Positions 1 to 12,027 of a stretch of 64,000 bases of DNA are shown here, piece after piece (position 1 is the first letter of the stretch; each line of letters opens with the position of its first letter). A model generated the notes under the pieces. It did not search any database. It was not told the origin of the DNA and saw nothing but the letters and a program-made list of their open reading frames with translations. Position numbers and translations under genes: made by a program. Origin of the DNA: Parapristionchus giblindavisi. Its lineage: Eukaryota > Nematoda > Chromadorea > Rhabditida > Diplogasteridae. Location of the stretch: assembly GCA_943737045.1 (NCBI GenBank), contig CALSFV010000005.1:992001-1056000 (forward strand), in the 5' to 3' direction.

Positions 1-614
1 TTTTTCATTTCGCATTTTTCCAACAAAGCGTAAAAAATAAAATAAATAAAAGATCTACCATCACCTAATTGTAAGCGTTTCCCATCGGAAATGACGTTAC
101 TGATATGATAGTGTGACGTCTCATAAGCCACGATGGTAAATAATATTTCACACACTATTTGTCTGTTCCTATTCCATCAAGGGAATGCTTTCTTCCAAAA
201 AAAAAGATGAATATTTGGAATTATAAGGTAATTAAATGTTAATTAATTAAATGTAAAATGTTATATTATGAAAATGCACTTTCTTAATATATTATAAGAA
301 GTCGTTAAATCTGTTTCGGGGGATCTCGGCAGCTGAACGCCCTACTCAGCGGTGTTAACCATTGTCATTAAAATCACCACTGTGTATTGCTTTCTTCGTA
401 ACGATGGTTGAATCGGTCGTTACCGTAATCTCTCAAAGCGCACTCATTAGCCAACAACGTGGTTGTACTTTCGCCTCAAGACCCATTCCTTATGCAAGAG
501 CTACCGTAACCCTCCATTTAGCTCTCAAATTGGGTATTCTTCCCACTTAAAAGGGCACCTGTGCATAATTGTTCATTATGAGCCAGTACGACTGAACTTT
601 ATGAAAGGATCCTC

Positions 615-885
615 TTCATCCCTCTCCCTCTCCTTTTCTCCCTCTCCCTCTCTCTCTCTCTCCTCCCTCCCTCTCTCTCTCTCCCTCTCCCTCTCTCTCC
701 CTCTCCCTATACATCTATTCCGGGCATATAGCAAACGTGGCTCTTTGTCATGGAAGGCGAGCCTCTCTTCATATTAGCCGACTATTCCAATCTCTATTCC
801 TCCCTCTCCCTCTCCCCTCCCCTCTCCCTCTCCCTCTCTCCCTCTCCCCTCCCTCCCTCTCTCTCTCCCTCTCTCCCTTGTTGCC
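615..885. repeat. interrupted CTCTCC/CTCTCT polypyrimidine tract
   Basis: Two blocks (615-715 and 798-885) are almost pure C/T on the plus strand, built from CTCTCC and CTCTCT units. An 80-base mixed-sequence spacer separates them. Confidence 0.95.
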
Positions 886-1140
886 TGGTCAACGACATAG
901 AGAGAGGCGGGGCTTCGCTCCCCCTCCGGGTCGCACTTCACCACTCTTGTACCACTGTCAGTCCGCTTCATCCTCCAGCTTTCGAGTCGTCAGAGCTCGC
1001 CCTCTTCGGGCATACCAGTGGCTTGTAAGCTAGCTAGCTAATGGCATACCAGTTGAACAACTGATGACGTCATCGACCTGCTAGATAAGGCCTCGACGAT
1101 GGTGAGTCATGTATTGATTAGGGTGAAGGTGCTATCAATA

Positions 1141-1455
1141 GATAAGGGAGGAGAGAGAGGGAGATGGGGAGAGAGGGAGAGGGAGAAGGGAGAGGGAGAG
1201 AGTGAGACAGAGGGAGAGGAAAGAGGGAGAGGGAGAGAGACTGGGGGAGAGGGACAGATACATAGATAAGGCACTGTGTCGTAATGTCTTCCAGTGAGCG
1301 GTCGACACCCAATTTGGGACTTTATCGATCGATTACGGTAAGTATTTTCGTTTTCCGTAGTGTACGGTAGACCAATTAGTCTGTCAAGAGGTAGAGGTAC
1401 AAGTACAGGTAGGGGTAGAGGTAGAGATAGAGGTAGAGGTAGAGATAGAGGTAGA
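1141..1455. repeat. polypurine tract followed by GGTAGA-type tandem
   Basis: 1141-1256 is nearly pure A/G on the plus strand (GGGAGA units). 1388-1455 is a tandem of GGTAGA/GATAGA hexamers. The strand polarity is opposite to the pyrimidine tract at 615-885. Confidence 0.9.
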
Positions 1456-2485
1456 CGGATAGAGTTAGGGACAGATCCCAAATCCCTGTAGATTACACTT
1501 TTCCCCGCATAATCCCACGAACTCATGGACAGGACCCTATAAATCGATATTCTACCGTATCCTTTCTGCAGTTTCCTATTATTCACACCAAGAGAAGTGG
1601 GCGTGGCCAGCTTCCGCTAGTGCGTTCATTGGTTCGTTACGATGTCTAAGGAACTTGCCGGAAGTTGAGAGAGGTTGAGAGAGACAAAGGGGCGTGGCTA
1701 CCTAGATACCCATGAGGCGTAGACGTCAGCAACGTTACTGGTAAGTAATTAAGCTAGTAAGCTAGCAAGCTATTAAGCTGATATGCTTGTGAGTTAGTAA
1801 GTTAGGCAAGCTAGTAAGTTACTAGTATGATTCCTACGTGTAGAGTTTCTTCTCGAATTTCCTCACAAGCACACACATATGAATATGGGCCCATCTTTCT
1901 GCTCTTCCTCCCTCTTGTTATCTCTCCACCATGTTTGCCATGAAGAGGGAGAGGGAGAGGGAGAGAGAGAAGGAGGGAGAGGGGGAGAGGAAGAGAGGGA
2001 GAGGGAGAGAGAAGAAAGGTGTCCTCCGATATTTCTCGCCTACAAAGAGAGGAATTGGAGATTCCTCTTCCATGTTTATGGAGGGGGGCGAGAGGAGCAG
2101 GAGCGAGAGGGAGAGAGGTAGAGAGAAAGAGGTAGAGGGAAGATAGTAGTAGATTGGAAACGGAGTGGAGAGGGCTTTTCGATCAATAAGGATTGATTGT
2201 ACAGATGGATTTGTGTCGCAATTCACTACGTCCCTCCCTGTCTCCTTCTCCCTCTCCTTCTCCCTCTCCCTGTCTCCCTCTCCCTCTCCCTACATGCCCC
2301 TCTCTCCTCCCTCCCTTACCATGTCTCACTCTCCTCTCTGTCTCCTTACTTCATCACTGTCCCTTTCTTCGATTGTTCTCTCGAATAGACAGATTTTGTA
2401 GAGACTGTTGTACCTAGACATTTAGGTCATCCTCACATAGACCCTAAGCGTTAACCTCATCTTTAATTCTTACTTAGTAGTTGGG

Positions 2486-2486
<1 letters not shown>

Positions 2487-2517
<31 letters not shown>
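2487..2517. repeat. ATA trinucleotide microsatellite
   Basis: About ten uninterrupted ATA units are visible. Confidence 0.95.
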
Positions 2518-2518
<1 letters not shown>

Positions 2519-2750
2519 TTATCTGACCTCGGAGAGTATTTTAAGATTCATAATTAAATGTTTAAACAATATGATAAAGTCATACTTAGTAATTCTTACA
2601 AGTTACAAAATACTTTGTAGTTACCTTAAGTCGATGCTTAAGTCCGATCCTGAATTTACGTGTGTGCTTGACCGTTATGAAGGAATCTAGCACCATTTAA
2701 ATTCGGCGTTGGCCAAGTACTCGTAAGTTAGATTAAGTCCCTTAAGTGCG

Positions 2751-2844
2751 ACCTTAAGACCTTACGACCTTAAGACCTTAAGACCTTAAGACCTTACGAC
2801 CTTAAGACCTTACGACCTTAAGACCTTATGACCTTAAGACCTTA
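2751..2844. repeat. 8-bp tandem repeat ACCTTA(A/C)G
   Basis: Nearly twelve head-to-tail copies of ACCTTAAG or ACCTTACG, with one ACCTTATG variant. Looser versions of the same TTAAG/GGTCTT theme recur near 34630-34700 and 47645-47760. Confidence 0.9.
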
Positions 2845-4714
2845 CTTAGCAATCATTACTTAGTATTAATTAGTTCTAGCTCATCTTGTTGTTATTATTC
2901 TGCAGTGCTTTGGAAGCGTGTTTTGCAGAGATAAAGACACCGTAAGACGGCAGACTTACTGTGGTTAGCGATTCACGGTGTTGAGCATTCTGTATAATGA
3001 ATGTGCGCATGTGTGATGTGTGGTGCTATTCTTATCATGAGCAACTCTTATCAGAATGATACTCTCGACGAGTACCATTATGATAAAATAAGGATTGATT
3101 AGATATTATATAGATCGTGTTAGTCTTAAAGTTCAAAGATCAAGTCAATATTTCAGACAAACAAAAGTAACTTCAATATTTAACACAGCAATATTTTCTG
3201 ATATGCATATTCAGAAACTCATATTTTCGAGAGAAAAAATCGTGACCCAGATTAACAGATCTTGGAATTACAGAATCATAGTGATACCTTGATAATATTG
3301 CACAACATGAAAAAGCATAACATGGATGGCGCCCAACGAAGCATGAAGAGGCCTTGATAAGGTATACAAATCTGTTTTACAGTGGCTTAGTCATGGCATG
3401 AAAGTGATAAATATGTTTCATTTTATTATTTCTTGTTGTTTATTAGAGTGATAAATTCTTGGAATGAGTCAGAGCGTATTCTCCACACAGAAAACCAGTC
3501 ACTATGGGGTAGAGAAGAGGCCATGGCGAAATATGATCAGAAGAAATCAAGATCTGATGATGTCAAAAAATTGCTTTTTATTTTTTTATTAGAAATACTG
3601 AAATTGAATCTTACGGTAGTTCGGTTTCCTGGAAAGTACTTTAGTGCCTTTCTTCTCTTCAACTACTCCCCTTTCTCTTCTTCCTCCTCTATTCATCTCT
3701 TCTTTTCCCTCTCCCTCTCTCTTCCTCTCCCTCTCCCTCTCCCTCTCCCTCTCCCTCTTCCTCTCCGTATTACCCATGGTAACTGCTACCGACTGAGGGA
3801 GCTGAAGTCGTGGCATATCTCCATCGTTGCCTGGTAATGGACATCAGGGAGAGAGGGACAGGAAGGAGGAGATGAACAAGACAATACAGAAATAGAAGGA
3901 AGAGGGAAGGATGGGACAGAGATTGAGGGAGAGTGAGAGGGAGAGGGAGAGAGAGAGGATGAAACGGACGAAAGGAGAAGGCGAGAGCGGAAAAAGATGT
4001 ATTGTTGAGAATGAAAGGGACATGAATTCATAACATCAGATTCAACTCGCCTACAACTTTAGATGGTGATTTGATATATATAAACTAATGTGGCGTAACA
4101 TATACCTTTCGATTCTCGACCGTTGCTTACGGCACAGCGACTCAGACACGTTAGTTCAAAATGCGAGAGAGATGGGAATAGCGGGGAAAAAGAGGTGCTG
4201 AGGCGACTTTTGCCATCATTGTGGTGCGCTGTTTGGTGTGTTTTCACAATCTCATAATAATGAGACGCTAGTTCATTAGTCAGAGCGGCGCACCTCAGAC
4301 GGGTTTGATGACGCGGCGGAGAGTGTGACAGAGAGAATCATTTGATGCCATCTCGCACGCACACCCTCTCTAATGCAGCCCACCAAACCCGCCTGGCATC
4401 CGCCTCGCACTCTCTATAAGGTGGAAAACGTGATTCGCCCTACCTTCATTGTTGCCCCGCTAATACAGAGGCTGAACTAACGTGCAGGGATAGCGGTCAC
4501 TGAAAAATTCCCAAAGCACAGTATTTTTGCATGGTATTCCGATGAAACCCATTTCCCTTTGAAGAATTCTTTTACGCACCAATCGAGGATTTACAAGGAG
4601 TATCTTTAAAGAAGGGGGCCCAGGAGTTTTGGGATGTGTTCTTGTCATGAAGAAGGTGGGACATAGGAAGTGGCCATGTGTTCTCTATTAGATTTGAGAG
4701 AGTTAGTGCGTAGC

Positions 4715-4790
4715 GCGTGTAGTAGTGTAGTTCATTGGTTAGTAGTCAGCGCTTGTAACCGCGCCACGCGGGTTGGATGCTCCGATTACG
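4715..4790 (+). pseudogene. decayed tRNA-like sequence
   Basis: A block resembling an internal pol III A box (TTGGTTAGTAGTCAGCGC) is followed about 30 bases later by a degenerate B box (CGGGTTGGATGCTCC). No closed acceptor stem can be drawn and the B box lacks the TTCGA core. I read it as a tRNA-derived remnant or SINE fragment, not a working tRNA. Confidence 0.25.
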
Positions 4791-5058
4791 ACATTCCAGG
4801 GCACATAAAATTTTAGTGAAAATTGTTTTTGTGTTCAGGGAGATGTGATCTATAGTTCTGCCTGGCCAGTTTAGTCACGAAAAACTAGTGGGTCCCCTTC
4901 TTTAAGTTGGCGATAAGTGAGGATTTATATCTTATTAGAAAGTAATTTCTTTGCAGATTAAGAATATGTGCTTAAAAATGCCGTGTCGTGTCGTAAACTG
5001 TTAGATGTCATGCGATCAATTAGAGTGAAAAGAGAACACTGTTTATCGATTAATTTAT

Positions 5059-6513
5059 CTACAAATTATTGCAATACTTGAATGATTCGAGTTCGACATC
5101 GGCTTTGTCAGTCGAATGGAAGGGCGACTTGGATCGAGCACCAGGAACAATTCTGATATCAATTGTAAAGGTGCCATCATCGTTTCTTATCATGCCCGTG
5201 AAATCCTCGTGGACGGTCTGGAATATATTATTTGTTTGTTTGTTTAAATGATTGCAAACTATTCAACAACAAAGGCTCCAATTAACAGCTGTAGGCAATG
5301 CGTTTAAAAGCACACTTAATTTTAGTCATCGTATTGCTCTCTAGCAGGTAAAGAAAGCGAGAGAGTGTCACCAGAGAGGAGAGTTTAAAATTAGCTCGGG
5401 GTGTGACTTGAATTATTTTGTGAGGTTACAAAATGCTTCGAAGCTTACAGAAGCTGACCACGAGATGTGAAAGAATACTATTGTAAAAAAACTTAAGGTG
5501 CTGAAAAGTAGAGTTGGCTGTTCGGGGGTTGCGGCCTGCAATGACCCGAAAAATCATTGCGGGCCCGCAACCCGGATAGCCAATCTTTCAGAAAAGCGCC
5601 GAAAAGAAAGGCAACGAAGCGAAAATAGGGAACGAGAGAGTGTGCATAACGAGGAGAGTTTTCTCGGCTTTTCTTTTCTTCTCGAGACATTTGAGCAAAA
5701 CATTGAACTCACTCCAGTCAGCCTGAAGGTGACACCACAAATGTCTCGATCGGATTTGTTCTCAGCCTCCACGGTGTAGCTTCGGATAATATCGCCGGTA
5801 TTCTGTAATCAAGACAATTTAAGAAAAAGCGAAAATTAATTTTGAAAAAAAAATGAAAATTGATAACTCAGGGAAATCCGCTCGTAAAGTTTTTAGTGCT
5901 GTAATAAATGAAAGTATAAAATAGTCATCATGATGGCGTCAACAAGTAATTTTCCCAAACCTAGACCTAAATCTATTCCACACTTTCAATGATAAATCTG
6001 ATCTTGTCATATTTGTAAGAAGGAAAACCATTTCTAAGCATAATAAGTCATTGGTATGCTTAATAAAATAGTTAAAGCTAAATTATTTGTGCTTACATTC
6101 CATTTGGCGTGAAAGGCAGTTCGGAGTGATACATACTCTAGTTCATTCTCTTCATCGGCCTGATCCTCGACCTCTGCAGAAACATGGCTCTCGTCATTTC
6201 GAGCTCCGGAGACCTCAGGAGCTCTAGCGGCAAGACCTTCTTCGCGAGAAGCACTGACGGTGTCGGCAGGCTCAGCAGCTCCGACTTCGGATTCGGCCTC
6301 GCTCTCAGGGTCGGTTTCGGTTCCGTCATCGGCTCCATCCATTCCATCAGTTCCGTCGTCGATAACGCTCCCGGTTTCGGTCTTACCAGCGGGTTCTTCG
6401 TCGATCGGTAGTGCCGTAGATGCTGTTACAAGTTTCGGTTCCTCATCCGGATTTCGTTCCCGGGGAGCAGCGAAGGCGAAAGGAACGAGGACAAGGAGAT
6501 AAAGAAACCTCAT
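5059..6513 (-). CDS. secreted acidic protein with CBM49-like C-terminal domain (paralogue A)
   Basis: Three exons on the minus strand: 6513-6097, 5802-5713 and 5217-5059, predicted 221 residues. The start is the ATG at 6513 because it opens directly on a signal peptide (MRFLYLLVLVPFAFA, cleavage near residue 15-16); an in-frame upstream ATG adds a stretch that would bury it. Residues 17-120 are Asp/Glu/Ser/Thr-rich with no fold I recognise. The last ~90 residues, from an Ala-Lys-Trp at the end of exon 1, form the domain shared with the neighbouring paralogues: NKSDRDICGVTFRLTG in exon 2, then IVPGAR and a final Tyr-Cys in exon 3. Both introns are phase 0, as in the three relatives. Carbohydrate (cellulose-type) binding is inferred from resemblance to CBM49. 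A small GC-palindromic MITE and a 110-bp MITE lie in intron 2. Confidence 0.8.
5308..5410. mobile_element. 110-bp palindromic MITE, copy 1
   Basis: A foldback sequence whose right end reads TTAGCTCGGGGTGTG, with a left end carrying a decayed complement. The arms include GCGAGAGAGTGT and the loop contains AAAGAAAG. It lies in intron 2 of the secreted gene at 5059-6513 and belongs to the family described in the findings. Confidence 0.75.
5509..5586. mobile_element. short MITE with GCGGGCCCGC palindrome, copy 1
   Basis: Ends read TAGAGTTGGCTGTTCGGGGG and, inverted, CCCGGATAGCCAA. The core holds the palindrome GCGGGCCCGC. Related copies are at 17112-17416 and 32307-32369. It lies in an intron. 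Confidence 0.7.
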
Positions 6514-6921
6514 GACTGCTCGATGCGATGGGAATGTATCAAAATGAAATGGCTTTATAGCATATGGACATTTTTGGTTATATAAAATAAATGCAAAATT
6601 CTGAGAAGACACATAGGTCGCATTGCACAAACATGCGATGAACAAAATGAAAGGATTTGGTGAAGAAAATAAATAAATCGGTCAAGAGAATTCAACTTTC
6701 TAACAAATCCAAAAATGCACAATATTGTTAACTAATATTGTAAATATTGTTGATTGCTGTCTAAGTGCTGATTGTGCGTACTTCTCGATTAAGAAAATCA
6801 ATTATGCCATTTCGATATAATTAATTGCGATGATTTATTGCAGCGCGACTTACAGGAATACGCAAAAAAAACTGTCCAAACTCTTTTTGTATTTTTCGTA
6901 GACGTGTGAGGATTTTAGGAA

Positions 6922-7442
6922 CAGGGCTGGGATTTTTTGAAAATAATTTCAAAAAAATTTTTGATCAAAAAATTCAAAAAATGGCTCAAAAAAGTTTTGA
7001 ATACAAAAATTTTTTGAAAAAATTATTTACTATGTTTAAAAGGATAATAAGCAATTCAGAAACATCGTTTTTGCCTAAAAAGTGGTTAAAACAGTCAATT
7101 ACGCTATTAACCGAATTCTAAAACATGAAAAACATGATACTATATTTTTTTCACTTTTTAAAAATTCTACGTCAGTGCATTGGACAAACTAATCCACACC
7201 AACACCTTTAGAATCCACTTCATCAAGACAGTGAAAAGGATAAAAATGGGAATCTTGTTAAGTTTTGTAACATTTTGTCACAATTTTCCATAAATGTTTC
7301 ACTTTTTCAAGTTTTACCGGTACTTTTTTACATTAATTTTTTTTTGAGAAAAATTCAAAAAACTTTTTCGATTTTGAATTTTTTGAAATGGTCAAAAAAT
7401 TCAAAAAATTCAAAAAATCAAAATCAAAAAATCCCAGCCCTG
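6922..7442. mobile_element. hAT-like MITE with 8-bp target duplication
   Basis: A 521-bp element with terminal inverted repeats CAGGGCTGGGATTTTTTGA. It is flanked on both sides by the identical octamer TTTAGGAA (6914-6921 and 7443-7450). An 8-bp target duplication and CAG-type ends fit the hAT superfamily. The interior is rich in AAAATTTTTT runs and has no transposase. Confidence 0.9.
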
Positions 7443-7496
7443 TTTAGGAACCAGCTTACTCGATAAACGAACGAGTACGTAAGGTTAGTAGATGTG

Positions 7497-8795
7497 TTAA
7501 GAGAGATGGCCGTTAAGACTCGACCACCCCCCGGACGCGTGCGCTAGCAATGAGAGCTGGGGGTCCATACTTGGGTGTTAGGAGTGTCATCGGCCCTTAT
7601 TACACAAAACAACAGAAATTTCCCGTTTGTGCCCTCAGGCTATTAGAAAAATTAATTTAAGTGCAAAAACATTTAAAAATCATAATTTCTCTTTAAAAAT
7701 CATTAAAAAAAATTCAATTTGAGTGCCTACTTTTTCGGCAAATTTCTGAAATATTGCAGTTTGTCGACTCGAATGCTGTGGCAATGAGGAAATGACAATA
7801 ACAATGTGAAGTTTGAAGATGAGTAAACATAGTAGAACTGAAATCCCTGCATTCGGCTCACTTTTGAAAAATCGATTTCCATGACCCCGGGGTCATGGCA
7901 AAAAAAAACTTAATTTTCGAAATTAAACGATTTTCATATTGATTACATTGTAAAGTACTATGACAGAATGTTACAGAAAGCAAGTTGGAAACTGATTCAA
8001 GCACAATTCTGATTTTTAGCACGCATTCAGCACGAAAATTTTCAAAAAATGATTGAAAGGAGAGATCAGCCATTGAGCATTGGCTGAATATTATTCACAT
8101 CATTAGTACTTCACAATAGGCCACATAAATGAAAACATTTCGAACGAGATATTTTGAAATTTTCAGACCATGACCCCGGGGTCGTGAAAATCGAAATTTT
8201 CAAATTGATCCAAGTGATGGGCTTCTTGTGTCATTTTACTAGTCTCACCTCTAAACGTTGTGTAGACCACAATTCCGCGCCAGTCGTTTGGAAAATACAG
8301 CATTTGTTCGGGAAAACCATCGATGACGGAACTTCGATCGAAAAATTCGAGAACTGGGTCTATCGTGAAGAAGCCAGTTTTAAGTGAAATCGATGCAGAA
8401 TTACTTCGGGTACAATATCTGGTCGAAAAACTCTGGAGCAAACTACAACAAGGGATGATTTGTCCGAAAAAAACAAAATTTTGAGTCAAAAAAGAGGTTT
8501 TGGAATCAACGCACATACGATGCTAATAGTGAATAAGCAAGGTCTGTGCACCCTAGACGCATCGCAAATGATATTTGGAATTTATCTCAACAATTTGAGA
8601 AATTATGATTTTTAAACGTTTTTGCACTTTAATTTTTCTAATAGCCTGAGGGCACAAACAGGAAATTTCTGCTGTTTTGTGTAATAAGAGCCGATGACAC
8701 TCCTAACACCAAGTATGGACCCCCAGCTCTCATTGCTAGCGCACGCGTCCGGGGGGTGGTCAGTATGATCGAGTCTTACGGAACATGCCTCTTAA
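7497..8795. mobile_element. TTAA-flanked foldback element (family member 1)
   Basis: An inverted-repeat element of about 1.3 kb bounded by TTAA at both ends. The arms start TTAAGAG, then TAAGACTCGA after ~10 bases, then CCACCCCCCGGACGCG, and stay complementary for roughly 150 bases. Inside are two copies of the palindrome CCATGACCCCGGGGTCATGG (near 7882, and a variant near 8168). TTAA boundaries suggest piggyBac-type mobilisation (inference). No transposase is encoded. The terminal motif recurs in the larger element at 37794-40020. Confidence 0.85.
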
Positions 8796-8948
8796 TTGAC
8801 ACATGTATCGATTAATCCAGTGTTATCGATATGTGGCGATAGGTTGAGAGAATATCAAGAATTCCTTTGCGGTGGAGAAGTGTGCTGGTTTGCATGCATA
8901 TTAATTGTAAAATTAGGCAATGCTATACATTAAATTTATCATATGCTT

Positions 8949-9370
8949 CAGGGCTGTGCATTCTACGTTTTACGATTTTACGACTTTTTTCGTAAAATTT
9001 TTACGTCGTAAAATTTTACGAAATGTTGAAAATTTAACGAATCGAAAAATATGACAACAAAACTGAATAACTGGTGAAATTATTGACAAGAATTGGCGGA
9101 AAGTCAATCTTTGGAGATGTATACATAATTTTCTACAAGTTTTTAGCGGAAATTTCTTGCTTATCGTCTGCCCCTTGCATAAGAGAGTCGTTTATGAACA
9201 TTCGCTTGTTTCATATCTTTTATCACGAAATACATTTGGGACAATTTCTTATAAATTTGGCTCAAATTGTTTTACGAAAATTTTACGAATTTTACGAATT
9301 TTACGAGAAAAGAAGTCGTAAAATTACGTTTTACGAAAATTTTACGAAAAAGATTTTACGCACAGCCCTG
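8949..9370. mobile_element. hAT-like MITE with 8-bp target duplication
   Basis: A 422-bp element with termini CAGGGCTGTGC/GCACAGCCCTG, flanked by the identical octamer ATATGCTT (8941-8948 and 9371-9378). The subterminal regions are packed with short TTTTACGA units in both orientations, a typical arrangement for transposase-binding repeats. Confidence 0.9.
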
Positions 9371-9475
9371 ATATGCTTTATGGTGTTTCGACCGCTACGT
9401 CAATTATAATGTATCATGATTTCAACTCGGAACAGATTCTCAGTCTAGAAATGTTTATCAATACCACATAACTCT

Positions 9476-11064
9476 CTACAATTCATCACAGTACTTGACG
9501 GAAACGAGTTTGGCGGAGGATTTGCCCGCAGAATGGAAGTAAGCCTCGATGGATTTGGCGCCAGGAACGACTCTGAGATATGTAGGAGTCGAGAAGGTTC
9601 CATCCTCGTTCTGGATCAGGTTGGCGATGTCGTGGATTTTCTGAATTTATTTATGCATTTAAATAACTTCACAAAGTATCGGGTTTCTAATATTTTGTAT
9701 GTTATTTGTAATAGGTCTCATATTAGTAGTGATCATATTTGATAAGCATCATGTTGCGAAGTTGTGCTTCAGAGATATTTTGCTGCGAGTACGCACAGAG
9801 GAAAAAGTGTTAAAACACAATTTTTTCAGCTATAGTTTTACACCTTTGTTTCCCTGTATGAGGGGGGAATATACGAAGTGTTTGAAACTCACTCCAGTCA
9901 GTTTAACGGTCACACTGCAGATGTCACGGTCAGATTTGTTCTCGACGTGGAGAGAATATCCACGGAAACGACGGCCTTCGTTCTGCAATATTGAAAGATC
10001 CGAGAATTATTCGAAATTGAGCCCCAGTAATCCTTTGATATTCACATTTCAATAATGTTCTAGTGTAAGGAGCCGAATTTATCGCTAGTTATTTTGGATT
10101 GGCCAAAAAAGATGTGCTACTAGGGCCTCCTCCACCCTAATATATTGAACCTGGAAGCGACGATACACAGTGAGATCCTCCCTCCCTCTCTCCGTCCCCC
10201 TCGCCTCAACATTATTCACACTATTCATTTATCACTTGTTGTCACATTTATTCAATGTATGATAAATTAAATTAAATACTATATTAACCAATGGGGCGGA
10301 AAAGGGTAGCTATTCGGACCCCGAATATGCTAATAAATTTGCTATATTTTGCACCTGCTAATAAATTAACGACCCCAAAAAACCGGAGAAATTTTTTCGC
10401 TTACGAGGTCACAAAATGTTTGTTTTTATAACAGCACGAGTCATGTTATTTAGGAAAATAATACAAATAAATAATTAAAACGTACCGTCCATTTCGTATG
10501 CAGGGCCGTTCTGACAGATACTGTCTCTGGAGCAGAAGCTTCCGTGGTCTCAGCAACGACGGCATCAGTGACCTCCACAGGAGCTACTGTGGTCTCATCA
10601 ACTGGAGCTTCAGTAGTAGCAGCTTCGTCGTCAGCGACAGCTTCAGTAGCAGAAGTGGTTTCGGCGGCTTCAGAGTTTTCGATTTCTGGCTCAGATTCAG
10701 TTGCAGATTCTTCGGTTTCGGGAGCTTCGGTTTCAGGAGCTTCGATTTCGGGAGCTTCGGTTTCAGGAGCTTCGGTTTCGGGAGCTTCGGTTTCAGGAGC
10801 TTCGGTTTCGGGAGCCTCGGTAGCCTCATCATTTTCAATGTCCTCCTCAATAGCGTTGTCTCCCTCATCCTCGTCGGGTACGGTTTCGTCATCGGTTCCT
10901 TCGTCCGTTTCATTCTCATCAGTAGATTCCTCGAACAACGGTAGCCCGGTAGGCAAGGTTTCATCGGCGTCCAAGTCGTCGAGAACCGGGTCCACGACCG
11001 GGTTCTCGTCAATGGGAAGTGCGAGAGCTAGGGGAATAAGGACGAGAAGGCAAAGGAATTTCAT
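9476..11064 (-). CDS. secreted acidic repeat protein with CBM49-like C-terminal domain (paralogue B)
   Basis: Three exons on the minus strand: 11064-10486, 9982-9893 and 9640-9476, predicted 277 residues. It begins with a signal peptide (MKFLCLLVLIPLALA). A highly acidic Glu/Asp/Thr-rich spacer of about 165 residues follows, including seven near-identical ETEAP-type pentapeptides encoded by 15-bp units at 10721-10825. The C-terminal domain starts at HTKW and continues in exon 2 with NKSDRDICSVTVKLTG and in exon 3 with YLRVVPGAK, ending near VKYCDEL. It matches gene A closely, and both introns are phase 0. The Thr/Pro-rich spacer looks like an extended, possibly O-glycosylated linker (inference). 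Long frames on the opposite strand are shadows of the repeat. Confidence 0.85.
10721..10825. repeat. 15-bp coding tandem repeat in paralogue B
   Basis: Seven head-to-tail copies of GGAGCTTCGGTTTC(A/G) on the plus strand encode repeated Glu-Thr-Glu-Ala-Pro on the minus strand. The period is a multiple of three, so length changes keep the frame. Confidence 0.9.
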
Positions 11065-11403
11065 GATTATTCGATTGGATGAGATTCAATCGGCAAGGAA
11101 CGGTTTTATAGTGAATCGAAAGGTCTCGATGATTAATTCATCATACTTCTCGATCAAGCAATTTGGTATTCTTTGGAAACTTCCGTTATAACTAATTGCA
11201 CTGATTTGTTCCTACGTGACTAAAAGGATTATATGTATCATTTTATAACTACATATTTCAATTGTCCAAAGAATAGCATTTTAAAACGGTTTTATGTTGG
11301 AATAAGGAACGTAACAAACTAAGTAAATGTATTGGAGAAATCCAATCCAATGGTATAAGGAAAAACGACAAGTTTCTAAACTAAAACTTGATGTGTTTGC
11401 CCT

Positions 11404-11769
11404 AATAAGGGAAGGGTACTTGGCCAAAAAATGAGAAAAAATAAAATGAGAAAAAAGTCGCCGTGAAAGGAATCGAACCCTTGAAACCGAACACACAAAA
11501 GATTTATAGAGGAGCCTCTTACCTACTACGCCACGTGTTGCTTGGGAAAGGAATGCAAGGGCGAGATGAGGTATCTAATAGATGTCTCTGCCATTGGACC
11601 CTTGAAATTTCACCCATGGAATTGCTCTTTTTCAAAATCGATTTTCGGTCCTTAAGAAGTCCGAGGCGACAAAACGAAAAGACCAAAAAGTCTTAGAATT
11701 TTGTCCTCTTTCCAACCATATACATTTTGTTAGATTTTCAGACACACGACCAAGTACCCTTCCCTTATT
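11404..11769. mobile_element. MITE carrying a tRNA-like sequence
   Basis: Perfect 20-bp terminal inverted repeats, AATAAGGGAAGGGTACTTGG at 11404-11423 and its complement at 11750-11769, bound a 366-bp element without coding capacity. A tRNA-like segment lies inside on the minus strand. Confidence 0.8.
11458..11532 (-). pseudogene. tRNA-like sequence inside a MITE
   Basis: Read on the minus strand there is an A-box-like TGGCGTAGTAGGTAAGAGGC and, after the expected spacing, a good T arm (AAGGGTTCGATTCCTTT). The candidate acceptor stem pairs poorly. This fits a tRNA-derived pol III promoter or decayed tRNA. I do not assign an anticodon. Confidence 0.45.
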
Positions 11770-12027
11770 AAAAGCAATTGAACTGGTAGTCCTAACGATG
11801 TACTATGTATATCATCTTGATATGTGCCATAAGCTGTTTACAAATTTCACGCGCCAGGTAGTACATAAAATCAACAATCTTGATTCATCGTTCACAATTA
11901 TTCACTTGCAATGAGTTTTTATTGGGATGACTGTTCTGGGAATATTAAGTCATTTTAAAACGAGAACATGCTGTACGCCACGCGGAAGTTGATAATTTTT
12001 CCACTGTTTCGATGTGTTTAACAATAA

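Larger units (their letters stand above)
1..5058. other. gene-poor intergenic region with low-complexity tracts
   Basis: I find no splice-consistent coding exon here. Open frames in this stretch are runs of Ser/Leu/Pro or Arg/Glu/Gly produced by CTCTCC or GGGAGA repeats. It holds pyrimidine tracts (615-715, 798-885, 2228-2300, 3700-3766), purine tracts (1141-1256, 1942-2015, 2077-2143, 3910-3960), a GGTAGA-like tract (1388-1455), an AAGCTAGT-like degenerate tandem (1745-1820), a trinucleotide run (2487-2517) and an 8-bp tandem (2751-2844). A tRNA-like fragment lies near 4715-4790. Confidence 0.7.
6514..9475. other. transposon cluster between two secreted-protein genes
   Basis: The interval between paralogues A and B holds three adjacent non-autonomous elements (6922-7442, 7497-8795, 8949-9370) and little else. 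No coding exon is evident. The two genes face the same way, so the interval includes the promoter region of gene A and the 3' flank of gene B. Confidence 0.8.

Noticed and set aside
9074..9409. 111-residue frame with FYEFYEFYE repeats
   Set aside because: It spans the right end of a hAT-like MITE, and its repeats are the TTTTACGA subterminal motifs.
10498..11191. Plus-strand frames of 148 and 215 residues
   Set aside because: Antisense shadows of the acidic repeat exon of the gene at 9476-11064.
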